Notes: a model not told the origin generated them from the letters alone. A stretch of 64,000 bases of DNA from Phaeobacter gallaeciensis (GCF_001678945.1 NZ_CP015124.1:682001-746000), one strand, 5' to 3'; shown: positions 1 to 8,569, counted from the first letter of the stretch. Numbers and translations: made by a program.

Positions 1-247
1 CGCAGCCGTGAAATCCGGCGAAGCCGATGCCGTTCTGGCCGACAAGGATTACCTGGAGCCGGAAGTCGAAGCCTCTGACCTGGTCTTCGTCGGTGACGAT
101 GTACCGCTGGGCGGTGGCATCGGCATGGCCTTCCGCGAAAGCGATGACGAGCTGCGCGGCAAGTTCGACGCCGCCATCACCTCGATGAAGGAAGACGGCA
201 GCCTGAACGAGCTGATCACCAAATGGGAAGTCGGCGGCACCTGGTAA
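1..247 (+). CDS. ABC transporter substrate-binding protein, C-terminal end (partial)
   Basis: The frame is open from the left edge of the window and ends at TAA 245-247, so only about the last 80 residues are present. They contain a glycine-rich stretch (VPLGGGIGMAFRESDDELRGKF) reduced to GIGMAFRESD as the key motif, followed by an amphipathic helix and ILE-free end ELITKWEVGG. This is the typical tail of a family 3 periplasmic solute-binding protein, where a phrase like 'GIAVRKGDDELR..fn.al..l..dG.l..i..kW' closes lobe 1. Two amino-acid-type permeases follow, so this is inferred to be the binding component of the same importer. Ligand specificity cannot be read from this fragment. Confidence 0.85.
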   Translation, partial: AAVKSGEADAVLADKDYLEPEVEASDLVFVGDDVPLGGGIGMAFRESDDELRGKFDAAITSMKEDGSLNELITKWEVGGTW

Positions 248-274
248 GCCACGCCTGCCCTTTCCAAGAGACTG

Positions 275-301
275 GCAAAGGGGGGCACTGCTCCCCTTTG
301 C
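275..301 (+). terminator. Intra-operon hairpin between binding protein and permeases
   Basis: GCAAAGGGG and CCCCTTTGC form a perfect 9-bp stem around GGCACTGCT, 28 bases after the binding-protein stop. No long T-run follows. Hairpins here commonly stabilise the binding-protein mRNA or attenuate the downstream permeases. Which applies here is inference. Confidence 0.6.
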
Positions 302-453
302 TGTATTCCCCCCGTTGCGCGCATGATCCGGCTCCGTCAGGAGGGATGCGGGTGACATAGACGACGAGGTCAGCCATTTTCTCCTATTGCTCAGACCCGG
401 CCACCCTGGAGGGCCTCCAGTGGCTGTCATGTTACCTGACCACCGGAAAGCAC

Positions 454-1257
454 ATGGGTTTTTATCTCGCTTTCGGGACGGTCCTGCTGCTGCTCGCCAT
501 CACCGCGCCGCTGGCGCTCCTGTTCGGCTTTGGTGGCGCTATTGCAGCCCGCTCTCACTTCCCGCCCCTGTCCTGGCTGGGCAAGGGATACATCGCCATC
601 GTGCGCGGTGTGCCCGACATTGCCTTCTTCCTATTCTTCGTCATCGCGCTGGATCAGGGAATTGAATGGCTGCGCCACAAGGTCAAATGCCCGGACTGGG
701 ATCAACCGATCCGCCAGGGCAGCGATTTTCTGGTCTGCGACATCGCCAAGATGCCGCTGGGCACCTCGCCGCAGTGGATCCACGAAGTCTACGGCTTCTC
801 CCTTGCGGTGGTGACCTTCGCTATCGTGTTCGGCGCCTTTGCGGCCAACGTGCTCTATGGCGCGATGAACGCGGTGCCGCGACCGCAGATCGAAACCGCC
901 GAGGCCTATGGCATGACACGCAGGCAGGCCTTCTGGCGCATTCAGGTGCCGCAGATGTGGACCTATGCCCTGCCCGGCCTGTCGAACCTCTGGATGGTGC
1001 TGATCAAGGCGACGCCGCTGCTGTTCCTTCTGGGCGTCGAGGATATCGTCTACTGGGCGCGTGAACTGGGCGGCTCCAAGACGGCCAAGTTCACCGATTA
1101 CCCGCACGGCGACTGGCGCATGTGGTATTTCCTGGCGCTGCTGGTCTTCTACCTCGCCTTTACCAAGGTGTCAGAGGTGGTGTTGGCCCGGATCACGACC
1201 CGCCTGTCGCATGGGCAAGCCACCCTGGGCGGAGAAGCGCAGAGGAAAGCCAAATGA
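454..1257 (+). CDS. Amino-acid-type ABC transporter permease (HisM/HisQ family)
   Basis: Inner-membrane permease with several hydrophobic segments and the cytoplasmic EAA loop (AEAYGMTRRQAFWRIQVPQ, about residues 149-167) that docks the ATPase. The loop and overall length match the HisM/GlnP family for polar amino acids and related amines. ATG 454 has only a weak ribosome site. The same frame stays open upstream to the stop at 358-360 and encodes plausible N-terminal sequence (SDPATLEGLQWL), with GAGG six bases before an ATT at 376. The true protein may therefore start at 376. It overlaps the next permease by ATGA. No ATPase gene is visible in the window, so it probably lies to the left. Confidence 0.88.
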   Translation: MGFYLAFGTVLLLLAITAPLALLFGFGGAIAARSHFPPLSWLGKGYIAIVRGVPDIAFFLFFVIALDQGIEWLRHKVKCPDWDQPIRQGSDFLVCDIAKMPLGTSPQWIHEVYGFSLAVVTFAIVFGAFAANVLYGAMNAVPRPQIETAEAYGMTRRQAFWRIQVPQMWTYALPGLSNLWMVLIKATPLLFLLGVEDIVYWARELGGSKTAKFTDYPHGDWRMWYFLALLVFYLAFTKVSEVVLARITTRLSHGQATLGGEAQRKAK

Positions 1258-2060
1258 GCTGTATCGAGACCATTCAGGCCTATGCCTTCCGCTCGCTTGG
1301 TTACGGGGAACGCCTGCTGCCGCGCAGTGATTTCACCCTGTGCGAACATTTCACCCTGATCGGATCAGGGATGATCTGGAACATCTATTTCGGCACCATT
1401 GCGGTGATTACCGGCTTCTTCTTTGCCAATCTCCTGGCGGTGGCGAAGAACTCCTCCTCCGCGGTCTGGCGCAAACCGGCAGAGTGGTTCATCTTCGTCT
1501 TCCGGGGATCGCCACTCTTCATCCAGTTCTTCTTTGCCTATTTCTTATTCCTGGAAATGAAGGGCTTCTCGCCCATCCTTGATGCCTTCTCCTCGGCCTG
1601 GTTGGGGGCGCTGGTGGTGTTGTTCTTTAACACCTCGGCCTATAGCGCCGAAATCTTCTATGGTGCGCTGCGATCGATCCCCAAGGGCGATATCGAGGCG
1701 GCGGACGCCTATGGCCTGTCGGGCTGGCACCGGTTCCGGCGCATCATGTGGCCCACGATGATGCGTCTCGCCTGGCCGTCCTACACCAACGAGGCGATTT
1801 TCCTGTTCCACGCCACGACGCTGGTCTTCTTCTCCGGCTTCCCGGCCTGGCGGCAAAAGGGCGATGCGCTCTACTACGCGAATTACTTTGCGGACAAGAC
1901 CTTCAACCCCTTTGTGCCCTATCCGATCCTGGCCTTTTATTTCATCCTGCTGACGCTTTTGATCATAGGTCTGTTTGGCCTTGTGAACAAAAGACTGAAC
2001 CGGCACGTACCGAAGGAAAGACGGGTCAAAATGCGGTTCAGGCCAAGCCTTATCCGCTGA
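1254..2060 (+). CDS. Second amino-acid-type ABC transporter permease
   Basis: 268 residues starting at the ATG that overlaps the previous stop (ATGA), which implies translational coupling. The frame is open further upstream, but that part is a shadow of the first permease. It has about five hydrophobic segments and an EAA-type loop (EAADAYGLSGWHRFRRIMWP, near residues 144-163). The loop and length place it in the HisM/GlnP permease family as the heterodimer partner of the preceding gene. The gene ends just before a strong terminator, closing the transporter operon. The adjacent gamma-glutamylation genes suggest an amine or amino-acid substrate, but this is inferred from context only. Confidence 0.9.
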   Translation: MSCIETIQAYAFRSLGYGERLLPRSDFTLCEHFTLIGSGMIWNIYFGTIAVITGFFFANLLAVAKNSSSAVWRKPAEWFIFVFRGSPLFIQFFFAYFLFLEMKGFSPILDAFSSAWLGALVVLFFNTSAYSAEIFYGALRSIPKGDIEAADAYGLSGWHRFRRIMWPTMMRLAWPSYTNEAIFLFHATTLVFFSGFPAWRQKGDALYYANYFADKTFNPFVPYPILAFYFILLTLLIIGLFGLVNKRLNRHVPKERRVKMRFRPSLIR

Positions 2061-2084
2061 ACGCCGCCACGGAATAGCACTTTG

Positions 2085-2112
2085 AAAATGGCTCCTTCGG
2101 GGGCCATTTTTT
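2085..2112 (+). terminator. Rho-independent terminator of the ABC transporter operon
   Basis: AAAATGGCTCC / GGGGCCATTTT stem closed by a TTCG tetraloop and followed by Ts, 24 bases after the second permease stop. Confidence 0.85.
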
Positions 2113-2133
2113 GTGCGCAGGCGTGGCTGCGAC

Positions 2134-2152
2134 AATTTTTGATCAAATTTTG
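2134..2152. promoter_or_regulatory. Operator-like palindrome, copy 1 (TTTGATCAAA core)
   Basis: AATTTTTGATCAAATTTT is centred at 2142/2143 with a perfect TTTGATCAAA core and matching outer A/T pairs. It matches a second, perfect copy at 3561-3576 at 14 of 16 aligned positions. It lies about 60 bases upstream of the first ligase gene, where a promoter would be. It is inferred to be the binding site of a local repressor whose gene is not in this window. Confidence 0.6.
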
Positions 2153-2207
2153 ATTGCGTCTTTACGCGGCTCGGGTAGAACTATGGGCAGAAACAATGGA
2201 GCCCCCC

Positions 2208-3527
2208 ATGGACCTGTCCGGCCTAAGAACCGTCCGCATTGCCGCCTGTGACATGAACGGACAGATGCGCGGCAAGCGCATGCCCGCAAGCGCAGCACAT
2301 AAGTTGGATGATGGCACCGCGCGCATGCCGGTCTCGGTGCTCAACGTGGATATCTGGGGTCGCGACATCGAAGACAGCCCGCTTGTGTTCGAGACCGGCG
2401 ATGCCGATGGTATCCTGCTGCCCACGGACCGGGGCGCCGTGCCCATGCCCTGGCTCAGCACGCCGTCCGCCCTGGTTCCGATGACCATGATGCTTGAGGA
2501 TGGAACGCCGTTCATGGGCGACCCCCGTCAGGTTCTGGCCCACGTTCTGCAGCGCTATGCGGCACGGGGATGGAGTGTGGTTGCCGCCACCGAAATGGAA
2601 TTCAACCTTGTGGATGATGGCGGCGCCCAACCCGGCCCACCGATTGATCCGCTCACCGGACGCGAGCTGGACCAGCAATCGGTTCTGTCGGTGGCCGAGC
2701 TCGACGCCTTTGACGCCTTCTTTTCCGATGTCTACGAGGGCGCCGAGGCGATGGGCATTCCCGCCAAGGACGCCATCTCCGAAGCCGGCCTCGGCCAGTT
2801 CGAGATCAACCTTGACCATCAGGATGCCATGCGCTGCGCCGACGATGCCTGGCTGTTCAAGGCCTTGATCAAAGGTCTGGCACGCAAACACGGGTTTGCC
2901 GCGACCTTCATGGCGAAACCTTATGCCGAGGAAGCCGGTAATGGCATGCACGTGCATTTCTCGGTGGTGGACGAAGCCGGAAACAACATTTTCGACAATG
3001 GCACCGACGCCGGGTCAGAGCTGCTCCTGAACGCGGTGGCCGGTTGTCTGGCCGCCATGCCCGCCAGCACCCTGATCTTTGCGCCCCACGGCAATTCCTA
3101 TGACCGGCTGATCCCCGGCGCCCATGCACCAACCAGCGCGGCCTGGGCCTATGAAAACCGTACTGCCGCAATCCGCATTCCCGGCGGCAGCCCCAAGGCG
3201 CGCCGGATCGAACACCGCGCCGCAGGCGGGGACATCAACCCCTACCTGATGCTGGCCACTGTACTTGGCGCGGCCCTTGTCGGGATCGAGGACGCAATGC
3301 AGCCGCCTGCCCCCTCGAGTGGGAATATCTATGACATCAAGGGCCTGCCGCAGCTTGCCGCGACATGGCAGGAAGCAATCGACCTGTTCGAGAGCGATCC
3401 CATCATCGCCCGCATCCTGCCAAAAACCGCGATCCGCAATCTGGTGATGACAAAACGGCAGGAACTGGAGGAATTCGCCCGCCGCCCTAAAGAGAGCCAC
3501 TGGCTGTCCTGGCTCGAAGCGGTATGA
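2208..3527 (+). CDS. Glutamine synthetase-like gamma-glutamyl ligase (first copy)
   Basis: 439 residues from ATG 2208, chosen because GGAG sits six bases before it; ATG 2196 in frame is possible. The glutamine-synthetase catalytic fold is complete. Metal and ATP ligands are seen as E129 and E131 (TEMEF), E192 and E199 (SEAGLGQFEIN) and H248 (GMHVH). The substrate arginine region is NRTAAIRIP, and EHR near residue 335 is present. Such paralogues in catabolic clusters (PuuA, GlnT, GMA-synthetase types) couple glutamate to an amine rather than to ammonia. The neighbouring amidotransferase and FAD oxidase fit a Puu-like or gamma-glutamyl-amine pathway. The amine substrate cannot be told from the sequence. 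Confidence 0.88.
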   Translation: MDLSGLRTVRIAACDMNGQMRGKRMPASAAHKLDDGTARMPVSVLNVDIWGRDIEDSPLVFETGDADGILLPTDRGAVPMPWLSTPSALVPMTMMLEDGTPFMGDPRQVLAHVLQRYAARGWSVVAATEMEFNLVDDGGAQPGPPIDPLTGRELDQQSVLSVAELDAFDAFFSDVYEGAEAMGIPAKDAISEAGLGQFEINLDHQDAMRCADDAWLFKALIKGLARKHGFAATFMAKPYAEEAGNGMHVHFSVVDEAGNNIFDNGTDAGSELLLNAVAGCLAAMPASTLIFAPHGNSYDRLIPGAHAPTSAAWAYENRTAAIRIPGGSPKARRIEHRAAGGDINPYLMLATVLGAALVGIEDAMQPPAPSSGNIYDIKGLPQLAATWQEAIDLFESDPIIARILPKTAIRNLVMTKRQELEEFARRPKESHWLSWLEAV

Positions 3528-3531
3528 TCCC

Positions 3532-3576
3532 TTGCCTGGCCTTTATGGCTCGGCTACAATAAATTTGATCAAATTT
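3532..3576 (+). promoter_or_regulatory. Sigma-70-type promoter with perfect 16-bp operator, copy 2
   Basis: TTGCCT (3532-3537) and TACAAT (3555-3560) are separated by 17 bases. The perfect palindrome AAATTTGATCAAATTT (3561-3576) follows at once and would cover the transcription start. The arrangement is classic for repression by a dimeric regulator. ATG 3585 lies nine bases further on. Confidence 0.7.
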
Positions 3577-3584
3577 GGTGACCC

Positions 3585-4265
3585 ATGAAAATCGGCATTC
3601 TGCAAACCGGCCATGCCCCGGACGACCTGATCGACAGCTCAGGTGATTACGACCAGATGTTCTGCGACCTGCTGGCCGGGCACGGTTTTGAATTCCAGAC
3701 CTGGGCCGTGGTCGATGGGGCGTTCCCGGACGGTCCCGATGCGGCGGACGGCTGGATCATCACCGGATCCAAACACGGCGCCTATGAAGACCATGACTGG
3801 ATCCCGCCGCTAGAGGAGTTGATCCGCAAGATCGACGCCGCGAAACGCCCCATGGCAGGGATCTGTTTCGGACATCAGATCATCGCACAGGCCCTCGGCG
3901 GCAAGGTCGCCAAATTCGATGGCGGCTGGGCGGTGGGTCATGTGACCTATGAACAGGACGGCCAGCCGGTGACCCTGAACGCCTGGCATCAGGATCAGGT
4001 TGTGACCCGCCCCAAAAGCGCCCGGGTGCTGGCCGGCAACGATTTCTGCGAAAACGGAATCCTGGCCTACGGTGACCACATCTGGACCGTGCAGCCCCAC
4101 CCCGAATTCTCCAACAGTTTCGTACAGGGCCTGATCGAGAAACGCGGCCGCGGCGTAGTGCCGGACCCCATTCTGGAGCGCGCAGCCGCAGGCCTCAGCA
4201 CCCCCGTAGACAACCTTAAGATCGCAACCTTCCTCGCAGAGTTTTTGAAGAAAGAGAGGACCTGA
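3585..4265 (+). CDS. Class I glutamine amidotransferase-like protein
   Basis: 226 residues with the class I amidotransferase triad. The nucleophile is Cys94 in GICFGHQ, and His172 and Glu174 sit in HPEF. The protein stands alone, without a synthase domain, like the GMP-synthase-type stand-alone hydrolases found beside gamma-glutamyl ligases. In such clusters it would hydrolyse gamma-glutamyl intermediates or supply ammonia; in the Puu pathway PuuD does the hydrolysis, although PuuD belongs to a different subfamily. It has its own promoter and operator directly upstream. Its TGA overlaps the next ATG (TGATG), so it is coupled to the second ligase. Confidence 0.88.
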   Translation: MKIGILQTGHAPDDLIDSSGDYDQMFCDLLAGHGFEFQTWAVVDGAFPDGPDAADGWIITGSKHGAYEDHDWIPPLEELIRKIDAAKRPMAGICFGHQIIAQALGGKVAKFDGGWAVGHVTYEQDGQPVTLNAWHQDQVVTRPKSARVLAGNDFCENGILAYGDHIWTVQPHPEFSNSFVQGLIEKRGRGVVPDPILERAAAGLSTPVDNLKIATFLAEFLKKERT

Positions 4266-5623
4266 TGTCCGCCTGGCTCGATACGCTTCCCGACGCCGCC
4301 AAATCCTACCTGGAGGGCCGTCGTCTTGACGAGGTGGAATGCGTTATCTCGGATCTGCCGGGCATCGCCCGCGGCAAGGCTGTCCCGGCCACCAAATTCG
4401 CCAAGCAGGAATATTTCCACCTGCCCGACAGCATCTTTTACCAGACTATTACCGGGGACTGGGGTGAGGCCGCCGACGAGGATGGCTTCATCGAAAAGGA
4501 CATGACGCTTTATCCCGACATGACCACCGCCACGGCGGCGCCGTGGACCGGGGACTGGACGCTTCAGGTCATTCACGATGCCTTTGACCGCGACGGCAAC
4601 CCAATTGCCTGCTCGCCCCGCAACGTGCTGAAACGCGTTGTGCAACTTTACCACGACAAAGGCTGGGAGCCGGTGGTTGCACCCGAGATGGAGTTCTTCC
4701 TGGTTGCACGCAACGTCGACCCGGCCCATGAGATCAAACCGATGATGGGCCGCTCGGGCCGCCCCGCGGCGGCGCGGCAGGCTTACTCCATGACGGCCGT
4801 GGACGAATTCGGCCCGGTGATCGACGATATCTACGATTTCGCCGAGGCACAGGGGTTCGAGATCGACGGCATCACCCAGGAAGGCGGCGCCGGGCAGCTG
4901 GAAATCAACCTGCGCCACGGCGACCCGGTGAAACTGGCGGATGAGGTCTTCTACTTCAAACGCCTGATCCGCGAGGCCGCGCTGCGCCACGACTGTTTCG
5001 CCACTTTCATGGCCAAACCGATCGAGAATGAGCCCGGATCGGCCATGCATATCCACCATTCGATCATCGACAAGGCCACCGGAGAGAACATCTTCTCCGG
5101 ACCCCAGGGAGGTGAAACCGACGCCTTCTATCACTTTATCGCCGGTCTGCAGAACCACCTGCCTGCCGGGATCGCAGTGATGGCACCCTATGTGAATTCA
5201 TACCGCCGCTACGTGAAGGATCACGCCGCGCCGATCAATCTGGAATGGGGCCGCGACAACCGCACCACCGGCATCCGGGTACCGCTGTCCAGCCCCTCGG
5301 CCCGCCGGGTGGAAAACCGCCTCGCTGGCATGGATTGTAATCCGTATCTGGGGATCGCCGTGTCGCTGGCCTGTGGCTATCTTGGCCTGATCCAGGAAGA
5401 GCGCCCGCGCCGCCAGTTCAAGGGCGATGCCTACGAGGGCGAAGGCGATATTCCGCAGGTCATGGGCCAGGCCCTGGATCTGTTCGATACGGCCACCGAA
5501 CTGCACGAAATCCTCGGCCCCGAGTTCGCGCGCGTCTATGGCATCGTCAAACGCAGCGAATACGAGGAATTCCTGCAGGTGATCTCTCCCTGGGAGCGTG
5601 AACACCTGCTGCTGAACGTCTAG
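4265..5623 (+). CDS. Glutamine synthetase-like gamma-glutamyl ligase (second copy)
   Basis: 452 residues, overlapping the amidotransferase stop by one base. Catalytic positions are intact: E141 and E143 (EMEFF), E206 and E213 (EGGAGQLEIN), H262 and H264 (MHIHH), then NRTTGIRVP and an ENRLAGMDCNPYL segment reduced to ENRLAG as the key part. It is clearly diverged from the first copy (different N-terminus, longer middle). The two ligases probably act on different amines or form different complexes. The PuuA-like length and the oxidase that follows support gamma-glutamyl-amine catabolism. Biosynthetic GlnA is unlikely because the adenylylation-type C-terminus and the typical GlnA N-terminus are absent. 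Confidence 0.88.
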   Translation: MSAWLDTLPDAAKSYLEGRRLDEVECVISDLPGIARGKAVPATKFAKQEYFHLPDSIFYQTITGDWGEAADEDGFIEKDMTLYPDMTTATAAPWTGDWTLQVIHDAFDRDGNPIACSPRNVLKRVVQLYHDKGWEPVVAPEMEFFLVARNVDPAHEIKPMMGRSGRPAAARQAYSMTAVDEFGPVIDDIYDFAEAQGFEIDGITQEGGAGQLEINLRHGDPVKLADEVFYFKRLIREAALRHDCFATFMAKPIENEPGSAMHIHHSIIDKATGENIFSGPQGGETDAFYHFIAGLQNHLPAGIAVMAPYVNSYRRYVKDHAAPINLEWGRDNRTTGIRVPLSSPSARRVENRLAGMDCNPYLGIAVSLACGYLGLIQEERPRRQFKGDAYEGEGDIPQVMGQALDLFDTATELHEILGPEFARVYGIVKRSEYEEFLQVISPWEREHLLLNV

Positions 5624-5696
5624 GCAGCAACCGTTCCTGCCCACTTCCCGACCACCGTGCCGCTGCTGCGGCGCGCCCGCCCGCATGAGGTATTCT

Positions 5697-7007
5697 ATGG
5701 CTTTGAACCTGCTTTATTCCAACGACCGCAAGGGTCAGTACCCTGCCAGCTGGTACAATGCGACGGCGACAGAGCAAAAGCCCTATGACGCCCTGCGCGG
5801 GGATATACGGGCCGATGTCTGCATCGTCGGCGCGGGCTACACCGGCCTGTCCGCCGCGCTGCATCTGGCGGAGGCAGGCATGGAGGTTGCGCTTCTCGAC
5901 GCTCACCGCGTCGGCTTTGGCGCCTCCGGGCGCAATGGCGGGCAGCTCGGCAGCGGACAGCGGATGGATCAGGAAGATCTGGAAAGCTTCATGGGCGAAG
6001 CCGAGGCCCTGAAGCTCTGGCGGCTGGGGGAAGAGGCCAAGGATCTGGTCAAATCCCTGATCGCCCGGCACGATATCGACTGCCACCTGAAACCCGGCGT
6101 GGCCTGGACCGGCTCCTCATGCAGTGAGGTGTCGCATCTGCACGACTATGCGCGCCACCTGCAGGATTGGTACGGCTACGATCAGATCGAAGTTCTTAAC
6201 GACGACGCATGCCTCAAGCTTTGCCCTTCGCCCGATTACAAGGGGGGCTTTCTGGATCATGGCGCCGGGCATCTGCACCCGCTGAACTATGCGCTTGGCC
6301 TCGCCCGCGCAGCCGAGGCCGCAGGCGCCAAGATATACGAGCAGAGTGAGGCGCTGGAGATCACCGAAGGCGCCGAGGTCACTGTGCGCACCGCCGAAGG
6401 CACGGTCACGGCAGACCACCTGATCCTGGCCTGCAACGGCTATCTTGGCGGACTCAACCGCCAGGTCGCGGCCAAGGTCATGCCGATCAATAATTTCATC
6501 GTCGCAACCGAGCCTTTGGGGGATCGCGCCAATCAGGTGTTGACCCGCGACGTGGCGGTGGCGGACAGCAAATTCGTGGTCAACTATTTCCGCCTCAGCC
6601 ATGACAAGCGGCTGCTGTTCGGCGGCGGCGAAAGTTATGGCTACCGCTTCCCCGCCGATATCGAAGCCGTGGTGCGCAAGCCGATGCATCAGATCTTTCC
6701 GCATCTGAGCGACGTGCGCGTCGATTACGCTTGGGGCGGCACGCTGGGCATTACAATGAAACGGATGCCCTATCTGGCACGGCTGGCGCCAAATGTCCTG
6801 TCGGCCTCGGGTTATTCTGGCCATGGGGTCGGCACCGCCACCCACGCCGGGCAATTGATGGCGCTTGCCATTCAGGGGCAGGCCGAGGGTTTTGACACCA
6901 TGGCACGGGTTCCCGCTCCGGCCTTCCCAGGCGGACCGCGCATGCGCTCACCGCTGCTGGCCCTCGCCATGACCTGGTACGCGCTGCGCGACCGGCTTGG
7001 TATTTGA
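5697..7007 (+). CDS. FAD-dependent amine oxidase (DAO/PuuB-like)
   Basis: 436 residues from ATG 5697, chosen because TGAGG lies six bases upstream; ATG 5685 is an in-frame alternative without a ribosome site. The N-terminal dinucleotide fold is VGAGYTGLSAA (GxGxxG at 45-50), with Asp69 ending the second strand. The C-terminal ASGYSGHGV is the usual FAD-binding end of DAO-superfamily enzymes. PuuB-type enzymes oxidise gamma-glutamyl-amines to gamma-glutamyl-aldehydes. Its place just after two gamma-glutamyl ligases makes that role likely here. No aldehyde dehydrogenase follows in the window. Confidence 0.88.
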   Translation: MALNLLYSNDRKGQYPASWYNATATEQKPYDALRGDIRADVCIVGAGYTGLSAALHLAEAGMEVALLDAHRVGFGASGRNGGQLGSGQRMDQEDLESFMGEAEALKLWRLGEEAKDLVKSLIARHDIDCHLKPGVAWTGSSCSEVSHLHDYARHLQDWYGYDQIEVLNDDACLKLCPSPDYKGGFLDHGAGHLHPLNYALGLARAAEAAGAKIYEQSEALEITEGAEVTVRTAEGTVTADHLILACNGYLGGLNRQVAAKVMPINNFIVATEPLGDRANQVLTRDVAVADSKFVVNYFRLSHDKRLLFGGGESYGYRFPADIEAVVRKPMHQIFPHLSDVRVDYAWGGTLGITMKRMPYLARLAPNVLSASGYSGHGVGTATHAGQLMALAIQGQAEGFDTMARVPAPAFPGGPRMRSPLLALAMTWYALRDRLGI

Positions 7008-7052
7008 TCCGGCTCTGATCCCCTCCTCTTTTACCATCCCCTGCCGGGACCG

Positions 7053-7085
7053 ACGGCCAGAACGCACCCCGTGCCTTCTGGCCGT
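7053..7085 (+). terminator. Hairpin after the oxidase gene
   Basis: ACGGCCAGAA and TTCTGGCCGT pair perfectly over 10 bp, 45 bases after the oxidase stop. There is no clear T-run, so this is a weak terminator or a 3-prime stabilising hairpin. Confidence 0.5.
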
Positions 7086-7215
7086 TGTCGCTCTGCGCGC
7101 CTTCGCAACAGTTCTGTGAAATTTTCACCCCTGCGCCGGGAAATGCACCGTCGGCCTTGGCTTTGCGCGCCCATTGTTTTAGATTTATGAAATGATCCAT
7201 TTGGGAAATTGAAAT

Positions 7216-8424
7216 ATGACGCAGCCACCGAATGTTCACGACGCCGAACCGATCCCCGCAGCAGCCCGCGAAGCCATTGATGCGCTGATGCAATCCGGCG
7301 ATCTGTTTCGCTATACCGCGCCCCAGGATGCCCCTGTTGCCCTGCTGGAACAGGAATTCGCGGAACTCATTGGCTGCAAATATGCCCTCGCCGTCTCTTC
7401 CTGCTCGGCTGCGCTGTTCCTGTCGCTGAAGGCGCTGGACCTGCCGCGCGATGCCCGCGTCCTGATCCCCGGCTTCACCTTCGCCGCGGTGCCCTCTTCG
7501 GTGGTACATGCCGATTGCGTTCCGGTCCTCTGCGAAGTTGGCGAGAACTACCGCATCGACATGGCCGCTTTTGAGGCCCGTCTGGATCAGGATATCGCGG
7601 CCGTCATCATCAGCCACATGCGCGGTCACACCTCGGATATGGACGCGATCATGGCGCTTTGCGATGCGCGCGGCATTCCGGTGATCGAAGATGCGGCGCA
7701 TTCGCTTGGCACCACCTGGAACGGTCAGAACATCGGCACCATCGGCCGGATCGGCTGCTTCTCCTTCCAGTCCTACAAGATGCTCAACGCAGGTGAAGGC
7801 GGCATCTTGATCACCGATGATGCCGAACTGGTCGCCCGCGCAGTCATCATGTCCGGCGCTTATGAGCACAACTGGCAAAAGCACAAAGGCCCCCGCGGCG
7901 AAAACACCCCGGATCTGGCGCAAGCCTTTGCCAAGTGGCAGAACCAGCTGCCGCTTTATAACCTTCGGATGAGCAACCTGTCCGCTGCCGTCATCCGCCC
8001 GCAGATCCCGGAACTGGCCCGCCGGGTCCGCGACGGTCTGAAGAATCACGATTACGTCGCCGCCCGTCTGAACGCCGCGCCCTATTTCGATGTGCCCGCC
8101 CCGCTGGCGCCCGAACAGCGCGCCCCGGACTCGATCCAGTTCAACCTGGTTGGCATGACCGAGGACGACATCAGAGCCTTTGCCAAATCGGCCGCGGAAA
8201 AAGGCGTCAAGGTGCAGGTCTTCGGTCTCTCCGAGGACAACGCCCGCGCCTTCTGGAACTGGCAGTTCCTCAAGGACCTGCCCGAGCTGCCGCAGACCCG
8301 CGCCATGCTGATGAAAGCCTGCGACGTGCGCCTTCCGGTCCGCCTCACCAAGGATGAGCTGGACGTGATCGTCGACATCCTGCTCACTGCCGCCAGCGAA
8401 ACCATGGAACGGGTCGCCGCCTGA
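7216..8424 (+). CDS. DegT/DnrJ/EryC1/StrS-family PLP aminotransferase
   Basis: 402 residues of the sugar-aminotransferase (AHBA synthase) family. The PLP lysine is K188 in FQSYKMLNAGEGG, the PLP-phosphate and ring contacts lie in SSCSAALFL (61-69), and IEDAAHS (157-163) supplies the aspartate. Family members aminate keto-sugars, or cyclitol and other keto groups, using glutamate or glutamine as donor. No sugar-nucleotide biosynthesis genes flank it, so the substrate is unknown and it may serve a small-molecule pathway. The upstream ribosome site is weak. The gene stands alone between a hairpin and a strong bidirectional terminator. Confidence 0.85.
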   Translation: MTQPPNVHDAEPIPAAAREAIDALMQSGDLFRYTAPQDAPVALLEQEFAELIGCKYALAVSSCSAALFLSLKALDLPRDARVLIPGFTFAAVPSSVVHADCVPVLCEVGENYRIDMAAFEARLDQDIAAVIISHMRGHTSDMDAIMALCDARGIPVIEDAAHSLGTTWNGQNIGTIGRIGCFSFQSYKMLNAGEGGILITDDAELVARAVIMSGAYEHNWQKHKGPRGENTPDLAQAFAKWQNQLPLYNLRMSNLSAAVIRPQIPELARRVRDGLKNHDYVAARLNAAPYFDVPAPLAPEQRAPDSIQFNLVGMTEDDIRAFAKSAAEKGVKVQVFGLSEDNARAFWNWQFLKDLPELPQTRAMLMKACDVRLPVRLTKDELDVIVDILLTAASETMERVAA

Positions 8425-8569
8425 ACCGGCCCTGCGGTCTGCTCCGCCGGGCGACCGCCCGGCGCCGAGTCCAACGGATCCGGATCCCCCCAATGGGGTG
8501 TCCGGGATCGGGCGGGAGCCTGCCGCCCCTTGCCGACTTATCGCGCAGTAAAGCCTGACCCAAGATACG

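Noticed and set aside
2134-2152. FNR/ANR-type site (TTGAT-N4-ATCAA)
   Set aside because: The two half-sites here have no 4-base spacer (TTTGATCAAA), so it is not an FNR box.
6751-8493. Long minus-strand open frame opposite the aminotransferase gene
   Set aside because: Gly/His/Arg-rich, low-complexity translation typical of antisense frames in GC-rich coding DNA.
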